Positions 1 to 6,133 are shown, counted from the first letter of the stretch. The stretch: 12,870 nucleotides of DNA from JAFGKK01 sp049684495 (GCA_049684495.1 JBAVFZ010000019.1:1-12870); one strand, 5' to 3'. Notes: a model not told the origin generated them from the letters alone. Numbers and translations: made by a program.

Positions 1-425
1 TGGGCGCGCTGTTCGGGCTGGCCGCGGTGATTGTCGTTTGGATCCTCCTGTTCGCCGCCCCGCTCCCCCGTCTGCCCGCGGAAGCGATCCCGCCGTATTT
101 CACGGTCTACCCGCCGCCGACCTACACGCCGATTCCGCCCACGCTGACGATCACCCCGTTCTATACCGCCGCGCCCGCGCTGCCCACGGTCATGCCCGGG
201 ACGATCGGTGTCGGGGCGATGGTGGAGATAACCGAGGATGGCGTCCGGTTGCGGGATGCGCCTTCGCTCTCGGGCAAGATCCTCAACCAGGCCAGTTCGC
301 ATGAATTATTCACCGTGATCGAGGGACCGCGCCAGGCCGACGGATACACCTGGTGGCTGCTGCAGGGGGTTTACGATAAATCGCGCCAGGGGTGGGCGGT
401 GGAAAATTACCTGAGGCCTTCGTAA
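1..425 (+). CDS. Membrane-anchored SH3-domain protein (5' end outside window)
   Basis: The reading frame is open to the left edge (codons begin at base 3), so the start is missing; a GTG at 27 lies inside the hydrophobic segment and is unlikely to be the true start. About 140 residues are visible. In order there is a hydrophobic segment (LAAVIVVWILLFAAPL), a Pro/Thr/Tyr-rich extracytoplasmic linker of about 40 residues (for example YPPPTYTPIPPTLT), and a C-terminal bacterial SH3-like domain (VRLRDAPSLSGKIL ... WWLLQGVYDKSRQGWAVENYL). Such domains usually bind peptidoglycan or peptides outside the membrane. Pro/Thr-rich linkers like this are common in Anaerolineae secreted proteins (recalled). 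The stop TAA at 423-425 is only 9 bp from the convergent methyltransferase gene. Any domain upstream is not visible, so the role of the whole protein is unknown. Confidence 0.75.
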   Translation, partial: GALFGLAAVIVVWILLFAAPLPRLPAEAIPPYFTVYPPPTYTPIPPTLTITPFYTAAPALPTVMPGTIGVGAMVEITEDGVRLRDAPSLSGKILNQASSHELFTVIEGPRQADGYTWWLLQGVYDKSRQGWAVENYLRPS

Positions 426-434
426 AGCGGGCGG

Positions 435-1040
435 CTATATTTTCGGGAACATTCTCCCCGTCCGTCTCATAAACTCCCGGTATTCCTCCCCGAATTCCTC
501 AATCATCATCTGTTCCTCGCGGGGCACCCGCACGACGAACACGGCGCACACCAGCACCGCGACGACGACAAAGATCCAATTGGCGGTGAGGAGCGCCAGG
601 CCGCCCGCCCAGATGAACATGCCCGTATAGATCGGATGGCGCATCCGGGCGTACGGCCCCGCTGTCACCAGGCGATGCTTATCCCGCAGCTGCAGCTGGG
701 GCGACCATTCTTTCCCTAGGATGATCTGCGCCCAGATCCAGATCCCGAGGCCGGCCAGGCCGAGAAGGAATCCCAACCAGCGCAAGGCGTCCGGGATTGG
801 AAAGGATAGCTCGGCCAGCCAGTTTGGCTGGACCGCGAAGGCCGCCAACAAGCCGATGACCAAAAAGAAACCGACAAACCGGACGAGGAACGCAACCGTC
901 CCTTCGCGTTTTACGGCGGCGCGGTCGGGCATCACCCTTTCCCCGGCCAGCCGGACCCGGAGCGTGAAAACAATGCGCATCAGAAATACGCCCAGGATGA
1001 GAATCCAAAAAAGAATGCGGAAAAGGTTTTCGGATGTCAT
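435..1040 (-). CDS. ICMT-like membrane methyltransferase, type A (copy 1)
   Basis: The 201-residue protein has four or five hydrophobic segments (roughly 7-30, 48-70, 87-110, 140-170) and belongs to the isoprenylcysteine carboxyl methyltransferase / phospholipid methyltransferase (ICMT/PEMT) family. Family marks are HRLVTAGPYARMRHPIYTG (RHPIY at 134-138, SAM-binding region) and a C-terminal EEFGEEYREF segment. Members use SAM to methylate a substrate at the membrane; the bacterial substrates are mostly unknown. The ATG at 1046 abuts the SD itself, while the ATG at 1040 sits 6 nt after AGAAGGAG, so 1040 is chosen. It shares LRWLG, LGK-x-x-SP and HRL-x-T-x-GP with the copy at 2946-3635, making these two 'type A'. 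It ends in FPKI instead of the PGIW ending of the other three. It is the last gene of the minus-strand cluster, separated from the next copy upstream by 278 bp of hairpin repeats. Confidence 0.85.
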   Translation of the reverse strand: MTSENLFRILFWILILGVFLMRIVFTLRVRLAGERVMPDRAAVKREGTVAFLVRFVGFFLVIGLLAAFAVQPNWLAELSFPIPDALRWLGFLLGLAGLGIWIWAQIILGKEWSPQLQLRDKHRLVTAGPYARMRHPIYTGMFIWAGGLALLTANWIFVVVAVLVCAVFVVRVPREEQMMIEEFGEEYREFMRRTGRMFPKI

Positions 1041-1060
1041 GGGCATCTCCTTCTGAAGCG

Positions 1061-1295
1061 CATCGTCACCCCGGCGTGCTTTAGGCCGGGGTCCATGGGG
1101 ATCCGGATCACGGTTGCGTGCACGCAGGTATGTGACATCTTTTCGTCATGGATTCCCGCCAAGTACGCGCGGGAATGACGGATATAGAGATGCTCGTCAT
1201 GCCCGCGTGATTGTGGCGGGCATCCAGGAATTTATCGGATACTTCTGGAATAGGTAGACCTGGATTCCCGCCAGGTACACGCGGGAATGACGATC
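1061..1295. repeat. Four small palindromic hairpin repeats between two methyltransferase genes
   Basis: The 278-bp gap between the genes ending at 1319 and starting at 1040 holds four 8-bp-arm hairpins and no credible gene. They are ACCCCGGC/GCCGGGGT (1068-1075 with 1085-1092), ATTCCCGC/GCGGGAAT (1152-1159 with 1169-1176), ATGCCCGC/GCGGGCAT (1199-1206 with 1216-1223) and ATTCCCGC/GCGGGAAT (1264-1271 with 1281-1288). They are bordered by variants of CGTCAT and TCCAGG, which suggests one dispersed repeat family in several degenerate copies. The same unit recurs at 11343-11367, about 10 kb away. No promoter for the gene downstream (435-1040) is recognisable here. Confidence 0.75.
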
Positions 1296-1318
1296 TTATT
1301 CCAAGTTCGAAACCGCCC

Positions 1319-2056
1319 TCACCAAATCCCCGGAACCAAGCGGTAGCGCACGCGCCGGGCGTATTCCGCATAGCCCGGAAGCCCGGCCTGCAAGGTGCGG
1401 TCCTCGAGCATCGTCCGAATGAGATACCCGAGGATGATGAATCCGGAGGGGATCAACGCCCACAGCGTGTTCAGGAAAAACGGGATGAACAGGAAGGAGA
1501 TCGCCCCGCCGACGTAGGAAGGATGGCGGACGAAGCGGTAGGGGCCGGTGGTGACTACGGTTTGGCCGCGGTCCGTCTGAATGCGCACAACCGCCGAGAA
1601 GAACCGGTTCTCGAGCATCGCCCAGGTTCCCAGGAGGAGCCCTCCGGCCGCCAAGATCAGCGCGATCCATGGCACTGCCGGCGGAAGCGGCGGTGTCCAT
1701 CCAAGGCGGTAATCCAGGCCGGCGACGAGAAGACCCGCCATCGGGCCGAAGATCGCAATCAGCGACACGATCGCCTTGTCCACCGGCGAGACGTCGCCGC
1801 GGTCCATCGAGCTGGCGCGCTCGGCGATCAGATCCGGATTCTTCCTCTGAAGAAGAACCCGGCTGCCCAGCGAGACGAAGAGGAACAAACCCATGTAGAT
1901 CCATCCCATCCACCAATCGAGGCGCCCGGCGGCTCCGAACAGGATCGCCGGCTGGAGCAAAACCACCAGCGCGAACCGGATCACAGCCCCGGGAGTGATC
2001 CCGGCCTGGTGGACGGCGTCTTTTTTCCGGGAGGGGGAAGACATATTCGATGGCAT
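1319..2056 (-). CDS. ICMT-like membrane methyltransferase, type B (copy 2)
   Basis: The 245-residue ICMT/PEMT-family membrane protein has hydrophobic segments near 24-40, 49-67, 96-114, 129-147 and 183-213. Family marks are DRGQTVVTTGPYRFVRHPSY (RHPSY at 177-181) and the C-terminal block RTMLEDRTLQ ... YAEYARRVRYRLVPGIW. It presumably transfers a methyl group from SAM at the membrane, but the substrate cannot be read from sequence. The frame is open far upstream; ATG 2056 is chosen because AAGGAGG precedes it by 5 nt, giving a normal family length. It closely resembles the copy at 3930-4649: both have ILFGAAGRLDW near the N-terminus, DRGQTV before the RHP motif, and RT-x-LEDR-x-LQ plus RLVPGIW at the end. 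These two are therefore called 'type B', probably from a duplication. The soluble methyltransferase gene lies 41 bp upstream, so cotranscription is likely. Confidence 0.87.
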   Translation of the reverse strand: MPSNMSSPSRKKDAVHQAGITPGAVIRFALVVLLQPAILFGAAGRLDWWMGWIYMGLFLFVSLGSRVLLQRKNPDLIAERASSMDRGDVSPVDKAIVSLIAIFGPMAGLLVAGLDYRLGWTPPLPPAVPWIALILAAGGLLLGTWAMLENRFFSAVVRIQTDRGQTVVTTGPYRFVRHPSYVGGAISFLFIPFFLNTLWALIPSGFIILGYLIRTMLEDRTLQAGLPGYAEYARRVRYRLVPGIW

Positions 2057-2097
2057 GGAGTCCTCCTTGTCCATCATTGGCGCATGAAACGAACCGG

Positions 2098-2868
2098 TCA
2101 CTTCCGTCCGGTGTACAGGGCGTATCCCATGAGCGTCAACACCTCCAGCGGAGCGTCGAAGGATTCCTTGATCGATTTCCGCATGGCGGGATTTGTGAGA
2201 TACAGATAAATTAACCTGCCGAATCCCCGCAGCGCCCAGCGCGCCCCGACCCATTGCATCCGCCCCTTGATCTCCTGGCGGTTGTCGATCGCGTGCACTT
2301 CGGAGGATCGATCCCGCAGACCGGACTGATCCCATAAAATATTCCATTCCGCGGCGGTGAGGATCTTCGTGCCAAGCACTTTCGCCTTCTCGACCAGCGC
2401 CGGAGGGGGCGGCACGTCCAGCCAGATCGTCTCGTTCAGGCCGACATACCCGCCCGGTTTCGTCACCCGGACGCATTCGCGGATCGCCCGCGGCTTATCC
2501 TCGACGAAGGCGATCACGGATTCAACAACCACCGCATCAAACCGGCCGGCTTCGAAGGGCAGGTCCAGAATGTCGGCCACCTTAAAATCCACTTTGGAAA
2601 GGACCCGTTCCTCGCGCGCCCGTTGCCACGACCACTCGATCATCTTGGGCGAGATATCCACGCCCACCACCCGCACGCCGTAGCGTTTGGCGATCAATGC
2701 CGGTCCGGCGCCGATGCCGGATCCCACGTACAGCACCTCGTTTGCCGATTCAAGATGGCAGCGCGAGAACAGGGTGTTGGTGGCTTCCATCCCGCCATTA
2801 TGTTTTGTGATGCCAACCTGGGCCTGGAAATCCAGGTAGGATGCGAGGAATTCGTTTTTGGAATTCAT
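2098..2868 (-). CDS. Soluble class I SAM-dependent methyltransferase
   Basis: The 256-residue protein has a Rossmann methyltransferase fold of the Methyltransf_11/UbiE type. Motif I is VLYVGSGIGAGP (45-56); the acidic residue after strand 2 is Asp71 in VVGVDIS, expected to hold the SAM ribose. DILDLPFEAGRFDAVVVES follows (about 99-117), then RVTKPGGYVGLNE (134-146). The N-terminal KHNGGMEATN resembles the GG-x-E-x-T cap of small-molecule methyltransferases. No membrane segment is evident. The frame extends well upstream, but ATG 2868 has AAGGCGG five bases before it. It lies between the two A/B groups of membrane methyltransferases and could act on the same substrate or pathway. ArsM was considered because of the ArsR-type regulator, but the expected cysteine pairs are missing. 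Family confidence is high; substrate unknown. Confidence 0.87.
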   Translation of the reverse strand: MNSKNEFLASYLDFQAQVGITKHNGGMEATNTLFSRCHLESANEVLYVGSGIGAGPALIAKRYGVRVVGVDISPKMIEWSWQRAREERVLSKVDFKVADILDLPFEAGRFDAVVVESVIAFVEDKPRAIRECVRVTKPGGYVGLNETIWLDVPPPPALVEKAKVLGTKILTAAEWNILWDQSGLRDRSSEVHAIDNRQEIKGRMQWVGARWALRGFGRLIYLYLTNPAMRKSIKESFDAPLEVLTLMGYALYTGRK

Positions 2869-2892
2869 GGGAACCGCCTTGCGGAAGCTAAA

Positions 2893-2921
2893 ACCGACGC
2901 GGTCTTCAAGACCGCGTCGGT
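2893..2921. repeat. Long perfect hairpin in the leader of the soluble methyltransferase gene
   Basis: The 14-nt arms ACCGACGCGGTCTT (2893-2906) and AAGACCGCGTCGGT (2908-2921) are perfectly complementary around one base; the folded form would be a 12-bp stem with a TTCAA loop. On the minus strand it follows the methyltransferase stop at 2946 by 24 bp and is followed by a short TTTT run. It may therefore act as a weak intrinsic terminator or processing site between the genes at 2946-3635 and 2098-2868. It also looks like a dispersed palindromic element. Structure is certain; function is not. Confidence 0.7.
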
Positions 2922-2945
2922 CTACGGATGCGTCCATCCATTTGT

Positions 2946-3635
2946 TTACCAAATTCCCGGCATAAGGCGCGCCGAGGTCCGGCAGTAGGCATCCCATTCC
3001 GCGCCGAACTCGCGTCCCAGCAATTCTTCCTCGTCGTGGATCCGGAGCAATAGAATGGCTATGAGGAAGGGGGCGGCGCCCAGTCCGATCCAGGACCGGA
3101 AGGTCAGGGATAATCCGAAAGTCAGCAGAATGACTCCCAGATAGCGGGGGTGGCGGATCCACCGGAACGGGCCGGAGGTGATCAGCCGGTGGTCTTTTTG
3201 GATGGTTACTTCGGGGGAGTATTGTTTGCCGAGGGCCAGCCCCGACCAGAATACAAAACCATACCCGAGCGCGGACAGCGCATCGCCGAGCCAGCGGAGG
3301 GCGGGCCCTTCGGGGAACACGCCGATAGCGTACCGGTCGGCGAAGGGGATTCCCGCGAGCGCCAGATAGAGTCCGATCACCAATCCGATGCGGACAATGG
3401 TTTCCCGCCGATTCAGCTTGGATATGTCCCCCTTGCCCCCGCGGATGCCCTCGGTTCCGCCGATCGCCTGGACGCCGACGGCCAGCGCAAACAATCCGAC
3501 GATTGCGGCGTAACCCGTCCGGGGCGCGAGGGAGAAGAACCCGCCCCAATCCGCGAGCCCCCATCCGAGGAGCGGCAGGCCGAGATATATAACCACCGTT
3601 GCCGCGGCGAAGAGACCAGCGCGAAGATATTTCAT
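2946..3635 (-). CDS. ICMT-like membrane methyltransferase, type A (copy 3)
   Basis: The 229-residue ICMT/PEMT-family protein has hydrophobic segments near 8-28, 41-60, 80-97, 115-135 and 166-197. The family core is HRLITSGPFRWIRHPRYLG (RHPRY at 161-165), followed by IHDEEELLGREFGAEWDAY and the ending LMPGIW. The upstream stretch LRWLG ... LGKQYSP matches the copy at 435-1040, so these two form 'type A'. ATG 3635 is supported by AAGGAG (3643-3648), 7 nt upstream. A 220-bp MITE-like repeat begins only 8 bp beyond that SD, so any native promoter would lie inside or beyond the repeat. Expression may depend on read-through from the gene at 3930-4649. A membrane methyltransferase role is inferred from the family; the substrate is unknown. 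Confidence 0.86.
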   Translation of the reverse strand: MKYLRAGLFAAATVVIYLGLPLLGWGLADWGGFFSLAPRTGYAAIVGLFALAVGVQAIGGTEGIRGGKGDISKLNRRETIVRIGLVIGLYLALAGIPFADRYAIGVFPEGPALRWLGDALSALGYGFVFWSGLALGKQYSPEVTIQKDHRLITSGPFRWIRHPRYLGVILLTFGLSLTFRSWIGLGAAPFLIAILLLRIHDEEELLGREFGAEWDAYCRTSARLMPGIW

Positions 3636-3655
3636 TGGAATACTCCTTAACGGGC

Positions 3656-3875
3656 TGTTGAAAAATGATCAGAGTGTCATTGCGTGCCTGCCCCTGGCGA
3701 AGCATAACTGCTCGCCTTTGCTCCTTGAGCAGTTATGCTTGCGAAGCGGGGGGAGCAAAGCGACAAAGCAATCTTCTGCTTTTTCCGAAGGGGGAGATTG
3801 CTTCGCTCCCAGAGCCTGCCCCGAGCGCAGCGAAGGGGTCGCTCGCAAAGACACCGGTTCCTTCTTTTTTCAACA
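3656..3875. mobile_element. MITE-like 220-bp palindromic element with 10-bp inverted ends
   Basis: The ends TGTTGAAAAA (3656-3665) and TTTTTCAACA (3866-3875) are exact inverted repeats. Inside are two further inverted repeats: AAGCATAACTGCTC with GAGCAGTTATGCTT (3700-3713 and 3727-3740), and AAGCAATCT with AGATTGCTT (3766-3774 and 3795-3803), the latter flanked by GGGAGC and GCTCCC. Near each end is a TTGCG-type motif (GTCATTGCG at 3676; CGCAAAGACAC near 3845), of the kind seen in widespread non-coding repeats. No credible protein is encoded; apparent ORFs here are low-complexity. No target-site duplication is visible. It separates two methyltransferase genes. A MITE or nested dispersed repeat is inferred from structure. 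Confidence 0.6.
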
Positions 3876-3890
3876 CCTTGTTATTCATTT

Positions 3891-3921
3891 CCTTTGCCCG
3901 TCCCTTCGAAAAGGGGCAAGG
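3891..3921. other. Stem-loop downstream of methyltransferase copy 4
   Basis: CCTTTGCCC (3891-3899) pairs with GGGCAAGG (3914-3921) with one bulged T, and an inner CCCTT/AAGGG extends the stem. It lies 9 bp beyond the stop of the gene at 3930-4649. No T-run follows on either strand, so it is not a standard intrinsic terminator; it could protect the 3' end or be repeat debris. Confidence 0.45.
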
Positions 3922-3929
3922 GGCCGGGT

Positions 3930-4649
3930 CTACCAAATACCCGGAACAAGCCGGAACTCCACTTCCCTGGTGTAATCCTTGTATCCGGCCAATTCGTTTT
4001 GCAGCATGCGGTCCTCGAGCGCGGTCCGGACGATCATGCATAGCGCGGCGGAGGCGGCGGGGATCAATGCCCACAGGGAACCGAGCAGGATCGCGGCGCC
4101 CGGGGATTGCAGGATGGCGCCGATATAACCCGGGTGGCGGACGAACCGGTATGGGCCCGAACGGCAGACCGTCTGGCCGCGGTCGCTTTGAATGCGCGCG
4201 GTGGTGGAGAAAAATGCGTTGGTGATCATCGCCCAGCTGAACAGCGCCATCCCGGCCGCGAACACAACGCCCCCGGCGATATTCCACGCCGGTCCCAATC
4301 CGCGAGTCCAGCCGAAGCGCGCATCCAGGCCGGCCATAAACGGAACCGCGAGGTAGTACATAACTCCCCATAAACCGCCGACAACTTTATCCCAGGCTTT
4401 GAATTCTTTCGGGCGGCCGCGTTCGGCGATGATCTCAGGCTTTTTACGTAAGAAGATTCCATTGATAAGGATGACCGCGAGGTTGAGGCCGAGGAACACC
4501 CAGGCTCCGGTCCAATCGAGGCGTCCGGCGGCGCCGAATAGGATCGCGCCCTGCAGGCCAAGCATTAAAAAAATGGTTGCCAGCCGGATGGCGATACCTG
4601 CGGCGAGGTTGGGCCGGGACGCGGTCGGCGGGACTCCGGTTTTTATCAT
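3930..4649 (-). CDS. ICMT-like membrane methyltransferase, type B (copy 4)
   Basis: The 239-residue ICMT/PEMT-family membrane protein has hydrophobic segments near 20-40, 49-67, 90-106, 122-140 and 176-207. Core motifs are DRGQTVCRSGPYRFVRHPGY (RHPGY at 171-175) and the C-terminal RTALEDRMLQ ... GYKDYTREVEFRLVPGIW. These and the N-terminal ILFGAAGRLDW closely match the copy at 1319-2056, so a paralogous 'type B' pair is clear. ATG 4649 follows AGGGG with 7 nt spacing. It is the first gene after the ArsR-family repressor gene, 115 bp downstream, and so the most likely direct target of its regulation. As recalled, CzcN and NccN of Cupriavidus metal-resistance loci belong to this family, which fits a metal-sensor neighbour. 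The real substrate remains unknown. Confidence 0.87.
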   Translation of the reverse strand: MIKTGVPPTASRPNLAAGIAIRLATIFLMLGLQGAILFGAAGRLDWTGAWVFLGLNLAVILINGIFLRKKPEIIAERGRPKEFKAWDKVVGGLWGVMYYLAVPFMAGLDARFGWTRGLGPAWNIAGGVVFAAGMALFSWAMITNAFFSTTARIQSDRGQTVCRSGPYRFVRHPGYIGAILQSPGAAILLGSLWALIPAASAALCMIVRTALEDRMLQNELAGYKDYTREVEFRLVPGIW

Positions 4650-4667
4650 GGGAATACCCCTTTTTTT

Positions 4668-4690
4668 TACGAATGGTATGTTGTTTCGTA
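4668..4690. promoter_or_regulatory. Weak dyad in the 115-bp leader of methyltransferase copy 4
   Basis: TACGAA (4668-4673) and TTCGTA (4685-4690) form a 6-bp inverted repeat with an 11-bp spacer, just upstream of the SD of the gene starting at 4649. A second short repeat, GCATCC/GGATGC (4702-4707 and 4719-4724), lies further up. Neither resembles the operator at 5132-5155. They might be a protein site or an attenuating hairpin; chance cannot be excluded. Confidence 0.25.
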
Positions 4691-4764
4691 CGCAGGAAAC
4701 CGCATCCGGTTTTTGGAGGGATGCCTGCCGGAACTATTGAAAACGCCGAAAGGGGAAAAGCGCG

Positions 4765-5088
4765 TTATTCCTCTTCCTGAATGTGGTGCACGCCCTGCCA
4801 AAAGAGGGTCAGGACGTGCGGATCGTCGACGCGGTAGAAAACCTCACGCCCGGCTTTGCGGCTGGAAACCAGGCGCAGATGCCGTAATTGGCGCATGTGG
4901 TGCGAGACGGCGGATTCCGAAATCCCCACCGATTGCGCCAAGGCTCCGACATTCTTTTCCCCAGCCGAAAGGCAGGCAAGGATCCGCACGCGGCTGGTGT
5001 CTCCGAACGCGGTAAACAACTCGGCGACGTGCGCGGCCATATGTTCATCCAGGGTGTCCGTTCTGCGGGAAATGGTTCTTCTTGCCAT
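4765..5088 (-). CDS. ArsR/SmtB-family metal-responsive repressor
   Basis: The 107-residue winged-helix protein is typical of ArsR/SmtB repressors. It opens with an AAHVAELFTAFGDTSRVRIL helix; the recognition part is LAQSVGISESAVSHHMRQL (about 50-68), followed by a wing (LVSSRKAGREVFYRV). The last helix carries D89-x-H91-x10-H102-x2-E105, which aligns residue for residue with the SmtB alpha5 site (recalled as Asp104, His106, His117, Glu120), where Zn-type ions bind across the dimer. The alpha3 cysteine motif of arsenic/lead/cadmium sensors (ELCVCDL) is replaced by EKNVGAL, so As(III) sensing by that site is unlikely. ATG 5088 follows GGAGG by 5 nt. It is the first gene of the minus-strand methyltransferase cluster and divergent from the dehydrogenase at 5231. 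It probably represses itself and the cluster until Zn, Co or Ni binds; the metal is inferred. Confidence 0.9.
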   Translation of the reverse strand: MARRTISRRTDTLDEHMAAHVAELFTAFGDTSRVRILACLSAGEKNVGALAQSVGISESAVSHHMRQLRHLRLVSSRKAGREVFYRVDDPHVLTLFWQGVHHIQEEE

Positions 5089-5131
5089 GCCGTCCTCCCT
5101 CGATTGCCGCGGAGATGAAAAGATTGATATA

Positions 5132-5155
5132 TGAATAACTATTCAAGCATTTGAA
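5132..5155. promoter_or_regulatory. ArsR/SmtB-type operator between divergent genes
   Basis: TGAATA-AC-TATTCA (5132-5145) is a perfect 6-2-6 dyad of the class bound by SmtB-family repressors (the SmtB site is recalled as TGAACA-N2-TATTCA). It overlaps a second dyad, TTCAA-GCAT-TTGAA (5142-5155). The site starts 44 bp upstream of the repressor ATG (5088) and lies in an AT-rich island within GC-rich DNA. On the minus strand, TTTCAA and CATATA are poor -35/-10 candidates spaced 17 bp that would overlap the dyads. A TTGATA hexamer at 5124 could serve the divergent gene at 5231. Autoregulation is strongly suggested; the promoter elements are tentative. Confidence 0.75.
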
Positions 5156-5230
5156 ATAATATGCCCGCTCCGCGCTCCTGTCAATCCCCATTCTGCACGG
5201 ATGTACAATTGGGTCCGAACCGGGAGGATC

Positions 5231-6112
5231 ATGCCAAAAATCGCCGTCTTGGGATTGGGGATCATCGGGGGCGGGATCGCCCGAAATTTACTGCGCAAAG
5301 GGTTCCCCGCCGTGGTTTGGAACCGCACTCCGGCACGGGCGGAGCCTTTCCGGTCCCTGGGGGCGGAGGTGGCGGCCAGTCCCGCCGCCGCCGCGCGCGG
5401 GGCGGAGGTCGTGATCGACGCGGTGACCGATGTGGACGCTTCGCGCGGGGTGTGGACCGGGGAGCAGGGGGCGCTGGCCGCGATGGCGCCGGGGTCGACA
5501 GCCATCGAATGCGCGACGCTGTCGGTGAAGTGGATCCGCGAACTGGATAGGCTGGCCGCGGAGCGGAACATACCCTTCGTCGACTGCCCGGTGACCGGGG
5601 GCAGGGAGGGCGCGGAAAAGGGGACGCTGACCTTGCTGATCGGCGCCGAGGAGGATGCGCTGGCGGCGGTCCGTCCGGTCCTCGAAGCGTTCTCCGCGCG
5701 TATCTTCCGGTTCGGCTCACCGGGCATGGGCACGGCGTACAAGCTGATTAACAATCTGATGCTGGCCGCGCAGATCCTGGCGACCGGGGAAGGGATCGCC
5801 TTCGCCGACCGCTGCGGGCTCGATCTTTCTCTCGTGGCGGATGCCATCCAGGCCGGTGCGATGGCCAGCCCGATCGTGAAAACAAAGCTTCCGTTCATCC
5901 TGAAAAGGGATTTTTCCGACACGAATTTCGCCCTGCGCTGGATGCTCAAGGATCTCCGATACGGTTTGGAGTATGCGGCCGAGCTGGGCCTGCGGCTTCC
6001 GGACGCGGAGCGGATTTGCGAATTATTCGCGGAAGCCGATGCGCGCGGGTGGGGCGGCCAGGATTACTCCGTCGTCACGGAGCTGGCCCGCCTGCCGCGC
6101 CGGGACGCGTAA
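5231..6112 (+). CDS. NAD(P)-dependent beta-hydroxyacid dehydrogenase (HIBADH/GLYR family)
   Basis: The 293-residue oxidoreductase belongs to the 3-hydroxyisobutyrate dehydrogenase / glyoxylate-succinic semialdehyde reductase family. The N-terminal Rossmann motif is GLGIIG (8-13), followed by VVWNRTPARAEPF, where the Asn-Arg after strand 2 suggests NADP preference. The substrate loop is DCPVTGGREGAEKGTL (118-132). The catalytic segment GMGTAYKLINNLML has Lys171 and Asn175 in the expected K-x3-N spacing, and a second conserved lysine lies in MLKDLRYGLE (Lys240). Length is normal. An in-frame ATG at 5201 exists, but ATG 5231 directly follows GGGAGG and begins at the usual family N-terminus. It probably reduces a small aldehyde such as glyoxylate or succinic semialdehyde in the cytoplasm. 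It diverges from the ArsR-type gene across the operator and precedes the sensor kinase by 21 bp. A link to either neighbour is not proven. Confidence 0.9.
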   Translation: MPKIAVLGLGIIGGGIARNLLRKGFPAVVWNRTPARAEPFRSLGAEVAASPAAAARGAEVVIDAVTDVDASRGVWTGEQGALAAMAPGSTAIECATLSVKWIRELDRLAAERNIPFVDCPVTGGREGAEKGTLTLLIGAEEDALAAVRPVLEAFSARIFRFGSPGMGTAYKLINNLMLAAQILATGEGIAFADRCGLDLSLVADAIQAGAMASPIVKTKLPFILKRDFSDTNFALRWMLKDLRYGLEYAAELGLRLPDAERICELFAEADARGWGGQDYSVVTELARLPRRDA

Positions 6113-6133
6113 GGTCAAGGATCCCTTTTCGCC

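Noticed and set aside
1144..1295. CRISPR-like array
   Set aside because: Repeat units are hairpins of variable sequence with irregular spacing, and no cas gene is present.
1211..2209. Plus-strand ORF of 332 codons opposite methyltransferase copy 2
   Set aside because: It is antisense to a protein with clear ICMT motifs, and its product is rich in Arg, His, Asp and Gln with no domain, as expected for a GC-rich shadow frame.
2098..2868. Arsenite methyltransferase (ArsM) next to an ArsR-type regulator
   Set aside because: The cysteines needed for As(III) binding are missing, and the regulator also lacks the arsenic cysteine site.
3891..3921. Intrinsic terminator of methyltransferase copy 4
   Set aside because: No T-run follows the stem on either strand; it is recorded as a stem-loop only.
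5143..5949. Minus-strand ORF of 268 codons opposite the dehydrogenase
   Set aside because: The product is Ser/Ala/Pro-rich without motifs, while the opposite strand has full dehydrogenase signatures.
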